From Desulfobulbaceae bacterium (lineage in GTDB: Bacteria > Desulfobacterota > Desulfobulbia > Desulfobulbales > Desulfobulbaceae), in assembly GCA_026987195.1 (NCBI GenBank), contig JALSNC010000185.1, positions 1-35,067 of the forward strand: a stretch of DNA of 35,067 nucleotides. Direction: 5' to 3'. Positions 23,804-34,686 of this stretch are shown one piece after another. Position numbers and translations under genes: made by a program. The first letter of the stretch is position 1. Every line of letters begins with the position of its first letter. The notes below the pieces were generated by a model, which worked only from the letters and a program-made list of their open reading frames with translations, searched no databases and was not told the origin of the DNA.

Positions 23804-24286
23804 TCACTGCCGGCCGGAAGAGGGTTCCGGCCCGCTGTCTGTCATCCTCGGGATCGTGTCCGCCGGGATGAGCGGTATGCAGGAGTCTTCCCTGGAAAGC
23901 TCCTCCAGGGTAACCTTCTGCAGGGTCGCCCGCAGCTGATCCCTGGCCTCCATCCAGACCCTGTGCACGGCGCAGTCACTGGTGATCCTGCAGGAGGAGG
24001 GCCGGGCGATGCAGTCGTTGAGATAGATCTCGCCGATCATGGTCTCCACCACGTCGAGCATGGTGATGGCTGCCGGCTCGCGGATGAGCACAAATCCGCC
24101 GCGTGCCCCCTGCCTGATTTCGATGAATCCCGCCCGGGCGAGGTCCTGGGCGATCTTGGCCAGGAAATGGGGCGGGATCTCGGCATGGGCGGCGATCTCC
24201 TGCCGGCTGCTCAGGGTGCCCACGCCCTGCCTGGCAAGATAGACCATGCATCGGACCGCGTATTCAGCCGCTCGTGTCAGGCGCAT
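23804..24286 (-). CDS. Rrf2-family transcriptional regulator with three clustered cysteines
   Basis: A 160-aa DNA-binding protein of the IscR/NsrR/CymR type. It begins MRLTRAAEYAVRCMVYLA, with the Rrf2 winged helix through FLAKIAQDLARAGFIEI and the wing RGARGGFVL. Three cysteines follow in NDCIARPSSCRITSDC (spacing C-x6-C-x5-C), the position where IscR and NsrR bind a [2Fe-2S] or [4Fe-4S] cluster. It therefore probably senses oxygen, NO or iron-sulfur status. The ATG at 24286 is two bases after the cydB copy 2 stop; an upstream open extension is rejected because it overlaps cydB. Co-transcription with cydB copy 2 and the palindrome at its promoter (25522-25546) suggest autoregulation. Confidence 0.9.
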   Translation of the reverse strand: MRLTRAAEYAVRCMVYLARQGVGTLSSRQEIAAHAEIPPHFLAKIAQDLARAGFIEIRQGARGGFVLIREPAAITMLDVVETMIGEIYLNDCIARPSSCRITSDCAVHRVWMEARDQLRATLQKVTLEELSREDSCIPLIPADTIPRMTDSGPEPSSGRQ

Positions 24287-24288
24287 GA

Positions 24289-25443
24289 TCAGTAGAGTTC
24301 GCCGGCCGCCTCGGCCTTGACCTCGTCCATGCCCAGTTTTTTCCTGTCCATGGACCACCAGACATAGACGATGTAGGCCAGGACAAAGGGGATGAGCAGG
24401 GCGACCCAGGTCATCACCTGCAGGGTATAGAGGGAGCTCGAGGCGTTATAGATGGTGAGGCTTGACTGCAGGTCCACCTTGGACGGATAGAAGGCGGTGT
24501 TGTTGAAGCCGGCCATGCCGAAGACGGCGAGTCCGAAGAGCACCGTGCCCAGGCCCGATGACCAGATACCGCACCTGGCCTCGGATTTGACCGCAAGCAG
24601 CACTCCGGTGACCACCAGGGCCAGTCCGGCCGTCAGGGCGAGGAACAGGGCCGGCACCTGGACCAGATTGAGCAGGTATTTCCAGGTTACCCGGACGATC
24701 TCGCCGCTGTCACTGATACCGAAGCCGTCCATGGGCAGGATCTGGATCAGGACCCAGCCGAGAAAGGGCAGGCTGAGCTTGAAGTTCGTCCATACGGCCT
24801 TCCGCAGCCGTTCCTCCAGCTCGGCGGCATCTGAGAAGTCGATGTTGTTGAGCAGGTAGAGGGCGCCCAGGGTGCGGGCATTGAAGACCAGGAAAAGGCC
24901 GACCGAGAGATTGAACAGGGAGAATGCCGCCTCCAGGCCGCGCAGGGAGCTGGTCCAGGTGACGAAGTTGTACTCGTTGAGGGTGAAGTTGGAGCCGGTG
25001 AAGAAGGTACCCACGGCGGCGCCGATGAGGAGGATGCCCACCGAGCCGTTGAAAAAGAGAAAGCCCTCGTAGACCCGGGCGCCGAGGACGTTGGCCGGTT
25101 TCCTGCGGTATTCATAGCTCACCGCCTGGACGATGAAAGAGAACAGGATCAGGATCCAGACCCAGTAGGCGCCGCCGAACGAGGTGGCATAGAACTTGGG
25201 AAAGGCGGCAAACAGGGCGCCGCCGAACAGGACCAGGGTGGTGAAGGTGAGTTCCCACTTGCGCCCCAGGGAATTGATGACCAGGGATTTCTCGTCCTCT
25301 GTTCCCGCCACCTGCCAGAGCAGGGTCTGGCCGCCCTGGACAAAGGTGAGAAAGAGGAAGAGTGAACCGACCAGGGAACAGAGAAACCACCAGAGTTCCT
25401 GCAGTTGGGCATAAGGAGCATTGTTGATCCAGTTGGCAATCAT
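24289..25443 (-). CDS. cydB: Cytochrome bd quinol oxidase subunit II, copy 2
   Basis: A 384-aa CydB paralogue with the same eight-helix layout and signature pieces (GGQTLLWQVAGTEDEKSLV, FYPSKVDLQSSLTIYNASSS). No cydA is adjacent; it is co-transcribed with the Rrf2 gene. DNA matching copy 1 is almost unbroken in the first half (25190-25221 equals 21623-21654), while the region encoding about 220-290 differs strongly. It could be an alternative subunit II that swaps into the same CydA. Ribosome site GAGGTGA precedes the ATG, and a strong promoter lies about 100 bp upstream. Confidence 0.9.
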   Translation of the reverse strand: MIANWINNAPYAQLQELWWFLCSLVGSLFLFLTFVQGGQTLLWQVAGTEDEKSLVINSLGRKWELTFTTLVLFGGALFAAFPKFYATSFGGAYWVWILILFSFIVQAVSYEYRRKPANVLGARVYEGFLFFNGSVGILLIGAAVGTFFTGSNFTLNEYNFVTWTSSLRGLEAAFSLFNLSVGLFLVFNARTLGALYLLNNIDFSDAAELEERLRKAVWTNFKLSLPFLGWVLIQILPMDGFGISDSGEIVRVTWKYLLNLVQVPALFLALTAGLALVVTGVLLAVKSEARCGIWSSGLGTVLFGLAVFGMAGFNNTAFYPSKVDLQSSLTIYNASSSLYTLQVMTWVALLIPFVLAYIVYVWWSMDRKKLGMDEVKAEAAGELY

Positions 25444-25521
25444 GGACTCACCTCGGGGTTGGTTCGGGTTGTATGACAGGACCCGTGTGCCATGGCCGTG
25501 GCCCTGTTTCTGAAAAAGGAC

Positions 25522-25546
25522 ATATAAGATATTTTCGATCTTATAT
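25522..25546. promoter_or_regulatory. Inverted repeat operator, probable Rrf2 site
   Basis: ATATAAGAT, a 7-nt AT-rich spacer, then ATCTTATAT: perfect 9-bp arms. The right arm contains the -10 box of the cydB copy 2 promoter, so a bound protein would block RNA polymerase. Rrf2 regulators commonly bind AT-rich inverted repeats of about this size, and one is encoded in the same transcript. Confidence 0.6.
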
Positions 25547-25568
25547 CGAGAATGAAAAAGGCTGTCAA
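25540..25568 (-). promoter_or_regulatory. Sigma-70 promoter of cydB copy 2-rrf2
   Basis: On the minus strand consensus TTGACA (25563-25568), exactly 17 bp, then TATAAG (25540-25545; five of six consensus bases). It leaves a leader of about 90 nt to the cydB start. Confidence 0.8.
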
Positions 25569-25598
25569 CAGAAAACAGGCACCTTTTGAAAATACATC

Positions 25599-26501
25599 CT
25601 ACTTTGGAGAGCCCTCCTGCCCGGCAAGCGGGTGGCAGGGAGATGATCCGGCCCGGGTCCGGCAGAAGCTGGACGTTACCCGGCCCTCCTCATCCAGACG
25701 ACAGGCCGGCATGTGGATGTCGTGATAGAAGGTGAACCAGCAGTCGCGCCGGCTGTAGCGGGGCAGGAGTTCCTGTTTTTGCGCGATGATCTCCAGGGGG
25801 AAGTTGTCATAGGCCATGATCCAGAGAGGATTGGCATGGGCATGGGTGGGAAAGAGATCGCCGAGGTGGACGGCACAGCCCGTGCTGCCGGTCATCTCCA
25901 TCATCTGGTGCCCCCGGGTATGCCCGCCGGTGAGCCGTACCGTGATGCCGGCGCAGACCTCCATCTCGCCCTCCACCAGCTCGAGCAGGCCGGAATCGGC
26001 CAGGCCGGCAAAGTTCTCCGGCCAGTAGGTGTGGGCGGAACGGATGTTGGGTGCAAGAACGTCCTCCCACTCGCGCCGCTGCACGATGTGGCGCGCCCGC
26101 GGAAAGGTGAGCTCCGGTCTCCCGTCCGGACCGTGCATGACCACGCCGCCGGCATGGTCGAAATCACAGTGGGTGAGGAGGACCAGGTCCACATCCCTGC
26201 GGTCGAGACCCAGCGCGGCCAGGTCCTCCACCAGGTTCCATGGCCGGCAGACACGGAAGATCCGTTGCTGCTTTGCGCTGAGCTTGTTGCCGAGCCCGGT
26301 GTCGATGAGCAGGACCGTGTCCCGGCTCCGCACCAGGAGCGGCGCATTGAGCAGCCTGATACAGTTGTCGGCGTCGGCCGGATATTTCTGGTTCCACAGC
26401 ACCTTGGGCACGGCACCGAACATGGTGCCGCCGTCCAGTTCAAAGTCGCCGCCGCAGAGCCAGTCGATGGTGATGGAGCCGAGATCCAGGGAGAGAGGCA
26501 T
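25599..26501 (-). CDS. MBL-fold metallohydrolase
   Basis: A 300-aa cytosolic metallo-beta-lactamase-fold protein. LLIDTGLGNK leads into the metal-binding motif at 111-116 (HCDFDH, then AGG), with later ligands likely in GGHTRGHQ and HLGDLFPTHAH. The third motif position is Asp instead of the commoner His (HxHxDH), a variant known in other fold members. The general shape resembles lactonase or glyoxalase-II-like hydrolases; the substrate is unknown. AAAGGTGA precedes the ATG. It is divergent from the octaheme cytochrome gene and sits next to the Rrf2-cyd region, so it might share stress control. Confidence 0.85.
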   Translation of the reverse strand: MPLSLDLGSITIDWLCGGDFELDGGTMFGAVPKVLWNQKYPADADNCIRLLNAPLLVRSRDTVLLIDTGLGNKLSAKQQRIFRVCRPWNLVEDLAALGLDRRDVDLVLLTHCDFDHAGGVVMHGPDGRPELTFPRARHIVQRREWEDVLAPNIRSAHTYWPENFAGLADSGLLELVEGEMEVCAGITVRLTGGHTRGHQMMEMTGSTGCAVHLGDLFPTHAHANPLWIMAYDNFPLEIIAQKQELLPRYSRRDCWFTFYHDIHMPACRLDEEGRVTSSFCRTRAGSSPCHPLAGQEGSPK

Positions 26502-26534
26502 GGCGCTTCACCTTTCAGATATGGTTGCAATGGG

Positions 26535-26611
26535 GTATTGCAATTTGTGGTTGATGGGAGTAGGGGTACAGCAATACGTTTCGAGTCTCATCAAAAAATC
26601 GCCATTATAAT
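26535..26611. promoter_or_regulatory. Divergent control region between MBL and octaheme genes
   Basis: Contains an inverted repeat GTATTGC (26535-26541) / GCAATAC (26571-26577) and a TATAAT at 26606-26611 that reads the same way on both strands as ATTATAAT. No good -35 is seen for either direction, so an activator may be needed. Confidence 0.3.
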
Positions 26612-26686
26612 CGCCGCAGGCGGAAACTGACTCGGGTTTCTGTCCTCCGGCTTCTGTCTTCTGATCCAGACAAGGGAGGGAAAAGC

Positions 26687-27931
26687 ATGCGCACCAAAAC
26701 ATTCTATTGGTCTGTTGTCCTGTGCCTGGCATACTGTGTCAGCCTGGGGGCGGCTTCTGCGCTGGCGAAGCCATCGGAGTGCGAGACCTGCCACGCGAAA
26801 ATCACGCCGGGGCTTGTCAAGGATTTCAACAGGGGCAAGATGTCGAAAACACTGACCTGTATTTCCTGCCATGGCCGGAGTCACGTCAGTGCATCCGACG
26901 TGGCCAAGGCCAGGCTGCCCACCGTGAGCACCTGCAAAAAGTGCCATCCCAAGAGGGTCAAGGAGTATATGGGTGGCAAGCACGCCCTGGGATTGCTGCC
27001 GGTGTCGGCCTTCCCGGGATTTGCCCACCAGCAGCCCCAGGCCTTTATCGCCGGTCAGAAGGGGTGCAACGGCTGCCATAACATGGGGGTTACCGACCAG
27101 TCGGTGATGAACAATGACTTCCGCAAGTATTACAAGTATGGCATGGACTGCCAGAACTGCCATACCCGCCACGCCTTTTCAAAAAAAGAGGCCCTGCAGC
27201 CCGAGGCATGCAACTCCTGTCATACAGGCTTTGACCATGCCCAGTGGGAGATGTGGTTTCATTCAAAACACGGTGCGGCCTATGTCACCGACCGCAAGGC
27301 TCACAGAGGACCGACGTGCCAGGACTGCCACATGCCCGGCGGCAATCATTCGGTCAGGACCGCCTGGGGGTTCCTGGCCCTGCGCCTGCCGGAGGCGGAC
27401 AAGGAATGGATGGGCTACAGGGTGACCATCCTCAAGGCTCTTGGCGTTCTTGATTCGGCTGGTCAACCGACGGCCCGCCTGGATATTGTCAAGAAGGCCG
27501 ACATGGTTCGTCTGACCAAGGAATCGTGGGAGGCGGAGCGCAGCAAGATGGAGGCCGTGTGCCAGAAGTGCCACTCCGCCACCTTTGCCAGGGAAAACCT
27601 GCATAATGCCGACCAGATGATCAAGGCATCGGACAAGATTCTCTCCCAGGCCATTGATCTGGTTGCCGGGCTCTACCGGGACGGTATTATCAAGAAGACC
27701 ACCAACCAGGCCACCTTTCCCTATCCGGACCTGCTCACCTTCTATGAGGTCAACACGGCCATTGAGCAGGAACTCTATGAGATGTTCATGGATTACCGGA
27801 TGAAGACCTACCAGGCCGCCTTCCATATCATGCCGGATTATACCACCTGGTACGGCTATGCGAAGATGAAGAAAACCCTGGTCGAGATGAAGGAGCTTGC
27901 CGCCAACATGCGGGCTGCCGCAGGCAGGTAG
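26687..27931 (+). CDS. Octaheme cytochrome c, hydroxylamine oxidoreductase-like
   Basis: A 414-aa exported protein with a signal peptide ending around ALA-KPS (residue 27) and exactly eight CXXCH motifs: CETCH, CISCH, CKKCH, CNGCH, CQNCH, CNSCH, CQDCH and CQKCH. Number, spacing and the helical C-terminus (AAFHIMPDYTTWYGYAKMKKTL) resemble the HAO family, whose members oxidise hydroxylamine or, in anaerobes, reduce nitrite, hydroxylamine or NO. Whether the tyrosine that cross-links the catalytic haem in oxidising enzymes is present cannot be settled without an alignment. It should act in the periplasm. GAGGGA precedes the ATG. Next to cytochrome bd and a cysteine-bearing Rrf2 regulator, a role in nitrogen-oxide detoxification is plausible. 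Confidence 0.85.
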   Translation: MRTKTFYWSVVLCLAYCVSLGAASALAKPSECETCHAKITPGLVKDFNRGKMSKTLTCISCHGRSHVSASDVAKARLPTVSTCKKCHPKRVKEYMGGKHALGLLPVSAFPGFAHQQPQAFIAGQKGCNGCHNMGVTDQSVMNNDFRKYYKYGMDCQNCHTRHAFSKKEALQPEACNSCHTGFDHAQWEMWFHSKHGAAYVTDRKAHRGPTCQDCHMPGGNHSVRTAWGFLALRLPEADKEWMGYRVTILKALGVLDSAGQPTARLDIVKKADMVRLTKESWEAERSKMEAVCQKCHSATFARENLHNADQMIKASDKILSQAIDLVAGLYRDGIIKKTTNQATFPYPDLLTFYEVNTAIEQELYEMFMDYRMKTYQAAFHIMPDYTTWYGYAKMKKTLVEMKELAANMRAAAGR

Positions 27932-27992
27932 TCCTGATTCCTCGAGGCCCGGCGGCACCAGGCCGTGTCCACGTGTCGCCGGGTATGGCCGT

Positions 27993-28014
27993 CAGCAGGG
28001 GCGGCGCCCTGCTG
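27993..28014. terminator. Hairpin between convergent genes
   Basis: CAGCAGGG, a 6-nt loop, CCCTGCTG: a perfect 8-bp GC-rich stem between the convergent ends of the octaheme gene and the biotin carboxylase gene. There is no U-run on either side, so it may act as a bidirectional stop only with help. Confidence 0.4.
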
Positions 28015-28033
28015 TGTCCCGGAGGCGGACCGG

Positions 28034-30028
28034 CTATTCGAATTCCAGGATCACCTGGTCCACACTCAGACAGTCGCCGGGTTTGCAGGCAACAGCGCTG
28101 ACCGTCGCACTCACAGGGGCCCGGAGAACGTTTTCCATCTTCATCGCCTCGATGACTGCCAGTTCCTGCCCGCATTGGACCCTGTCGCCTTCCCGGACCG
28201 AGATCTTGACCAGCAGGCCGGGCATGGGGGAGCGCAGGAGGCGGGAGCGGTCGGCCTCCTGCCGGCGCGGCATGAGCCGGTGCAGCTCCGCCGCCCTGGG
28301 TGTCAGGACCAGCGCCTTGGTGGTGACCCCCCGGTGGCTGAGCCGGTAGCCGAGGCCTGTACGCTCCACCTGCATGGCGAACCGCTGGTTGTTGATCACC
28401 CCGCGCAGGATGTCCTGGCAGAAGGACCAGTCGGTCTTGATGCCGAAGTGCTGCCCCTCGAAGTCCACCCGGTACCCCTGGTCGGCCTGGAAGGGCCTGA
28501 CAGTGATCTCGTGGTAGCGGCCGTCGCTGACCACCACCCAGTTGTCCAGCACCCTTCGTTCGTGCCCCGGAAGCTGGCCGCTGATCCGGGCCGCCCGGTC
28601 CATGTAGAGCCGGTGCATGATGGCGGCAACGATGAGCGGCAGGGCAGGGGATTCCCGGACCACGTCGCAGTGGCGGAAACCGTGCGGGAACTCCTCCCCG
28701 ATGAAGCTGGTGTTCAGCTCGCCTTTCCGGAACCGGGGATGGGCCATGATGGCGGCCAGGAAGTCGATGTTGTGGCGCACCCCGCGGATCACGTATTCGT
28801 CCAGGGCCTCCTGCATGGTGAATATGGCCTGATCGCGATCCGGTCCCCGGCAGATCAGCTTGGCGATCATGGGGTCGTAGTGGATGGAGATCTCGCCGCC
28901 CTCGAAGACGCCGGTATCCACGCGGATACGTCCATGTTCGGGCTCCGGCGGCTGGTAGCGTACCAGGCGGCCCGTGGAGGGCAGGAAGTCGGTGAGGGGG
29001 TCCTCGGCATAGACCCGGCACTCCATGGCCCAGCCGCGGGCGGCGATCTCCTCCTGGTGCAGGCCCAGTTCCTCGCCTGCGGCCACCCGGATCATCAGCT
29101 CCACCAGGTCCAGGCCGGTGACCATCTCGGTCACCGGGTGCTCCACCTGGAGCCGGGTGTTCATCTCCAGGAAGTAGAAGTTCCGCTCGGCATCGACGAT
29201 GAACTCCACGGTGCCGGCCGAGGTGTAGTCCACGGCCCGGGCCAGCCGCACCGCCTGCTCCCCCATCCTGCGGCGGGTCTCCCTGTCCAGGAACGGCGAG
29301 GGCGCCTCCTCGATGATCTTCTGGTGCCGCCGCTGCAGCGAGCACTCCCGTTCGCCGAGATAGACGATGTTGCCATGGCTGTCGGCCATGACCTGGATCT
29401 CGATGTGGCGGGGATTGTCGATGAACTTCTCGATCAGGATCCGGTCGTCACCAAAGCTGGAGCGGGCCTCGTTGCTGGCCCGCAGGAAGCCCTCCCTGCA
29501 TTCCCGTTCATCACGCGCTATCCGCATTCCCTTGCCGCCGCCCCCGGCCGTGGCCTTGAGCATGACCGGGTAGCCGATCCGTTCCGCCTCCCGTACCGCC
29601 TGGTCACTGCTCTCAAGGATACCATCAAAACCCGGAATCACGTTTACCCCGGCCTCGGCCGCCAGCCGCTTGGAGGTGATCTTGTCACCCATGGCCCGGA
29701 TGGCCGCGGCCGGCGGGCCGATGAAGGTGAGGTTCGCCTGTTCGAGCGCTTCCCTGAACAGGCTGTTTTCCGAAAGAAAACCATATCCCGGATGCACTGC
29801 CTCGGCACCGGTCCGCCGGCAGGCATCGATGATCTTGTCCATGCACAGGTAGCTCTCCGCGGCCGGGGAGGGGCCGATGTGGATCGCCTCGTCGGCCATG
29901 CGCACATGCAGTGCTCCCCGGTCGGCGTCGGAGAAGACAGCGACCGTGGCAATGCCCATCTGCCGGGCGGTCTTGATGATCCGGCAGGCGATCTCGCCCC
30001 GGTTGGCAATCAGTATCTTGGTGAACAT
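28034..30028 (-). CDS. pccA: Propionyl/acyl-CoA carboxylase, biotin carboxylase plus biotin carrier subunit
   Basis: A 664-aa alpha subunit. The N-terminal biotin carboxylase domain begins FTKILIANRGEIACRII, has the glycine-rich ATP loop TAGGGGKGMR and ends near 450. A linker domain follows, and the C-terminal biotinyl domain carries AMKMENVL with biotin acceptor Lys630. It carboxylates its own biotin with ATP and bicarbonate, and the PccB partner upstream in the operon passes CO2 to propionyl-CoA to make (S)-methylmalonyl-CoA. Having both domains in one chain is typical of PCC/MCC-type enzymes. Operon position supports propionyl-CoA over acetyl-CoA or methylcrotonyl-CoA. It starts 51 bp after the pccB stop, with a poor ribosome site. 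Confidence 0.9.
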   Translation of the reverse strand: MFTKILIANRGEIACRIIKTARQMGIATVAVFSDADRGALHVRMADEAIHIGPSPAAESYLCMDKIIDACRRTGAEAVHPGYGFLSENSLFREALEQANLTFIGPPAAAIRAMGDKITSKRLAAEAGVNVIPGFDGILESSDQAVREAERIGYPVMLKATAGGGGKGMRIARDERECREGFLRASNEARSSFGDDRILIEKFIDNPRHIEIQVMADSHGNIVYLGERECSLQRRHQKIIEEAPSPFLDRETRRRMGEQAVRLARAVDYTSAGTVEFIVDAERNFYFLEMNTRLQVEHPVTEMVTGLDLVELMIRVAAGEELGLHQEEIAARGWAMECRVYAEDPLTDFLPSTGRLVRYQPPEPEHGRIRVDTGVFEGGEISIHYDPMIAKLICRGPDRDQAIFTMQEALDEYVIRGVRHNIDFLAAIMAHPRFRKGELNTSFIGEEFPHGFRHCDVVRESPALPLIVAAIMHRLYMDRAARISGQLPGHERRVLDNWVVVSDGRYHEITVRPFQADQGYRVDFEGQHFGIKTDWSFCQDILRGVINNQRFAMQVERTGLGYRLSHRGVTTKALVLTPRAAELHRLMPRRQEADRSRLLRSPMPGLLVKISVREGDRVQCGQELAVIEAMKMENVLRAPVSATVSAVACKPGDCLSVDQVILEFE

Positions 30029-30079
30029 TGGTGTTGTCTGTCAGGTCCCGGCTTCGGTCGGTGCCGGGGATCGCAAGGG

Positions 30080-31612
30080 TTAGAGTGGGATGTTGCCATG
30101 TTTGCGCCACGGGTTTTCCAGTTTCTTCTCGCGCAGCATGGCCAGTGACCGGCAGATCCTGGTCCGGGTGTTGTGCGGCATGATCACGTCATCGATGAAG
30201 CCGCGGCTGCCGGCGACAAAGGGATTGGCGAAACGGCGGCTGTACTCGTCGGTACGCTGCCGGAGTTTTTCCTCGTCCCCGCTCTCGCGGCGGAAGATGA
30301 TCTCCACCGCACCCTTGGAACCCATGACCGCGATCTCGGCCGTGGGCCAGGCAAAGTTGACATCGCCGCGCAGGTGCTTGGAGCTCATCACGTCGTAGGC
30401 GCCGCCATAGGCCTTGCGGGTGATGAGGGTCACCTTGGGCACCGTGGCCTCGGCAAAGGCATAGAGAAGCTTGGCGCCGTGCTTGATGATACCGCCGTAT
30501 TCCTGGGTGGTGCCGGGCAGGAAACCGGGCACGTCGACGAGGGTGATGATGGGGATATTGAAGGCGTCGCAGAAGCGGACAAATCGACCCGCCTTTCGGG
30601 ATGAGTCCATGTCCAGGCAGCCGGCCAGGACCAGGGGCTGGTTGGCGACAATGCCCACGGTGGAGCCCTGCATCCGGGCCAGGCCGATGATGATGTTGGC
30701 GGCATAGTCGGGCTGGAGCTCGAAAAAGTCGCCCTCGTCGACAATCTTGACGATCAGTTCCTTCATGTCGTAGGGCCTGTTGGGGTCCAGCGGCACCAGG
30801 GTGTCGAGCGAGTATTCCACCCGTTCCGCCGGGTCGTTGCAGGGCCAGACCGGTGGTTTCTCCCGGTTGCTGGCCGGCAGGAAGTTGAGAAACCGGCGCA
30901 GCATCAGCAGGGCCTCGACATCGTTTTCAAAGGCCAGATCGGCCACGCCGGAGCGGCTGGTATGGGTGAGGGCTCCGCCCAGTTCCTCGTGGGTCACCTG
31001 CTCATGGGTCACGGTTTTGACCACCTCGGGCCCGGTGACGAACATGTAGGAGGTGTTCTTGACCATGAAAATGAAGTCGGTCATGGCGGGCGAGTAGACC
31101 GCGCCGCCGGCACACGGCCCCATGATCAGCGAGATCTGGGGAATGACGCCCGAGGCGAGCACGTTGCGCTGGAAGACGTCGGCATAGCCGGCCAGGGCAT
31201 CGACGCCCTCCTGGATCCTGGCGCCGCCCGAGTCGTTGAGGCCCACCACCGGCGCGCCCACCTTGATGGCATGGTCCATGATCTTGCAGATCTTCTGCGC
31301 ATGGGCCATGGAGAGCGAGCCGCCAAACAGGGTGAAATCCTGGCTGAAGACAAAGACCAGGCGGCCGCAGACCGTGCCGTAGCCGGTGACCACGCCGTCA
31401 CCCGGGATCTTCTGCCGGTCCATGCCGAAATCCACGCACCGGTGCTCGACAAACATGTCCCACTCCTCGAAACTGCCTCCATCCAGGAACAGCTCGATCC
31501 GCTCGCGGGCGGTCAGCTTGCCGCGGGCATGCTGGCGCTCGATCCTCTCCCGGCCGCCGCCGAGACGGGCCGCATTACGTTTTGCCTCAAGTTGTCCGAT
31601 GATGTCCTGCAT
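30080..31612 (-). CDS. pccB: Propionyl-CoA carboxylase, carboxyltransferase subunit
   Basis: A 510-aa beta subunit of the crotonase-like carboxyltransferase fold. [33 protein letters not shown]-like [10 protein letters not shown] and [14 protein letters not shown] lie in the N-terminal CT half. [22 protein letters not shown] and [16 protein letters not shown] lie in the second half. The same family includes methylmalonyl-CoA decarboxylase alpha (MmdA) and transcarboxylase subunits, which sequence alone separates poorly; the adjacent ATP-dependent biotin carboxylase favours PccB. It begins two bases after the epimerase stop. Confidence 0.9.
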   Translation of the reverse strand: MQDIIGQLEAKRNAARLGGGRERIERQHARGKLTARERIELFLDGGSFEEWDMFVEHRCVDFGMDRQKIPGDGVVTGYGTVCGRLVFVFSQDFTLFGGSLSMAHAQKICKIMDHAIKVGAPVVGLNDSGGARIQEGVDALAGYADVFQRNVLASGVIPQISLIMGPCAGGAVYSPAMTDFIFMVKNTSYMFVTGPEVVKTVTHEQVTHEELGGALTHTSRSGVADLAFENDVEALLMLRRFLNFLPASNREKPPVWPCNDPAERVEYSLDTLVPLDPNRPYDMKELIVKIVDEGDFFELQPDYAANIIIGLARMQGSTVGIVANQPLVLAGCLDMDSSRKAGRFVRFCDAFNIPIITLVDVPGFLPGTTQEYGGIIKHGAKLLYAFAEATVPKVTLITRKAYGGAYDVMSSKHLRGDVNFAWPTAEIAVMGSKGAVEIIFRRESGDEEKLRQRTDEYSRRFANPFVAGSRGFIDDVIMPHNTRTRICRSLAMLREKKLENPWRKHGNIPL

Positions 31613-31614
31613 CT

Positions 31615-32052
31615 CTACAAGATCTCCTCTTTGGCCTCTTTTCCGGCCGGTCCGGTCTCACTGCACAGTTCGGTGAGGACGCCGTGGGTGGAGCGGGGGT
31701 GGAGAAAGGCGATTGCCTTGCCGCCGGCCCCGGCCACCGGTTCGGGATTGATGAGGGTGCATCCCTGCTGCCGGGCCCGCTCCAGGTCACGCTCCAGGTC
31801 GTCGCTCAGGTAGGCGATGTGGTGGATACCTTCACCCCGCTTGTCCAGGAACCGGGCAACAGGGCTGTCCGGGGCCGTGGGTTCCAGCAGCTCGAGACAG
31901 GTCTCGCCCAGGCGGAAGAAGGCGGTGCGCACCTTCTGCGCGGCCACCTCCCCGATTCCCTCGCAGGTGAGTCCCAGGACCTGCTCGTAAAAGACGCGGG
32001 CCTCGGCAATTGAATGGACGGCAAAGCCGATGTGGTCGATTTTCTTCAGCAT
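31615..32052 (-). CDS. mce: Methylmalonyl-CoA epimerase
   Basis: A 145-aa enzyme of the glyoxalase/vicinal-oxygen-chelate fold that interconverts (S)- and (R)-methylmalonyl-CoA, linking the carboxylase to the mutase. [15 protein letters not shown] opens the first beta-alpha-beta unit. Probable metal ligands are His7, Glu54, His78 (in [11 protein letters not shown]) and Glu128. It sits between the mutase catalytic gene (41 bp upstream) and pccB (2 bp downstream). Confidence 0.93.
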   Translation of the reverse strand: MLKKIDHIGFAVHSIAEARVFYEQVLGLTCEGIGEVAAQKVRTAFFRLGETCLELLEPTAPDSPVARFLDKRGEGIHHIAYLSDDLERDLERARQQGCTLINPEPVAGAGGKAIAFLHPRSTHGVLTELCSETGPAGKEAKEEIL

Positions 32053-32093
32053 TTTTCTTGTGCTCTTCCTGTGATGTATATGGCGAACACGGC

Positions 32094-33729
<1,636 letters not shown>

Positions 33730-33740
<11 letters not shown>

Positions 33741-34683
33741 GCTTTCCTCCAGCAGCGGTGGAACCTGGTTTCCTGCCGACAAGCCGGTCGACGATCTCCC
33801 GGGCCAGCCGGCGGGGATCACGGTTCCCGCCCTCCGTGTCCCTGATCCTCCTGCGCAGGGGTTCGCGCAGCAGCTCCAGGGCCTGGTCCAGGGTCTCCAG
33901 TTCAAAGGATCTGGCACGCCGCGCCCTCATGCCCGGGCCCTGGCGCAGTTCCTCTTCCAGGAGGAAGATCCGGTCCAGCAGTTCATCCACCCCCTGTCCC
34001 TCACTGGCCACGGTCTCGAGGATTTTCTGTCCGCCTTTGTCGCCATCCCGGCATGCGGCGGCCAGGTCCAGGTGCAGCCGCCGGGCCCCGGGCTGGTCCG
34101 CCTTGTTGATTACCAGCAGGTCCGCCACCTCGAGGATGCCGGCCTTCATGGCCTGGATGTCGTCACCGAAACCGGGCGCCAGCACCATGACCGTGATGTC
34201 GGCAAGGGCGACGATATCCATCTCCGACTGACCGATGCCCACGGTCTCCAGCAGGATGACCCGGCAGCCGCTGGCCGCCATGATCCGGACCGCGGCGCCG
34301 GCCGCGCTGCAGAGGCCGCCCAGGCGCCCGCGGGTGGCCATGGAGCGGACCGCGACCTCGGGATCCAGGGCGTGCCGCATCATCCGGATACGGTCACCGA
34401 GAATGGCGCCGCCGGAGATGGGAGACGAGGGGTCCACGGCGACGATGCCCACCCGCAGGTCCCGGTCGCGGAGCTGAGCAATCAGTTGCGCCGAGAGGGT
34501 GGACTTGCCCGCACCGGGCGGCCCGGTCATGCCCACCACCAGGGCCCGGTCGATGCGCTCACGGTCGAGCTTCTCCAGGATCGCCATGCCCTGGTCGGTT
34601 CCTTCCTCGACCAGGGTAATGGCCCGGGCGACACTCCTGGCGTCGCCCCGGTGCAGGCCGCGGACAAGGGCATCCGGCTGCAT
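33730..34683 (-). CDS. meaB: Mutase-associated GTPase chaperone MeaB (ArgK-type)
   Basis: A 317-aa G3E-family P-loop GTPase that loads adenosylcobalamin into methylmalonyl-CoA mutase and protects it from inactivation. [12 protein letters not shown] is Walker [20 protein letters not shown] the switch/Mg region, ETVGIGQSE the second motif, and NKADQPGA gives guanine specificity. It lies between the two mutase subunit genes: 3 bp after the B12-subunit stop and overlapping the catalytic-subunit start by 11 bp. Confidence 0.94.
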
Positions 34684-34686
34684 GGA

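Noticed and set aside
27932-28033. Intrinsic terminator for the octaheme gene
   Set aside because: The hairpins here are GC-rich but no U-run follows on either strand, so only a low-confidence terminator is listed.
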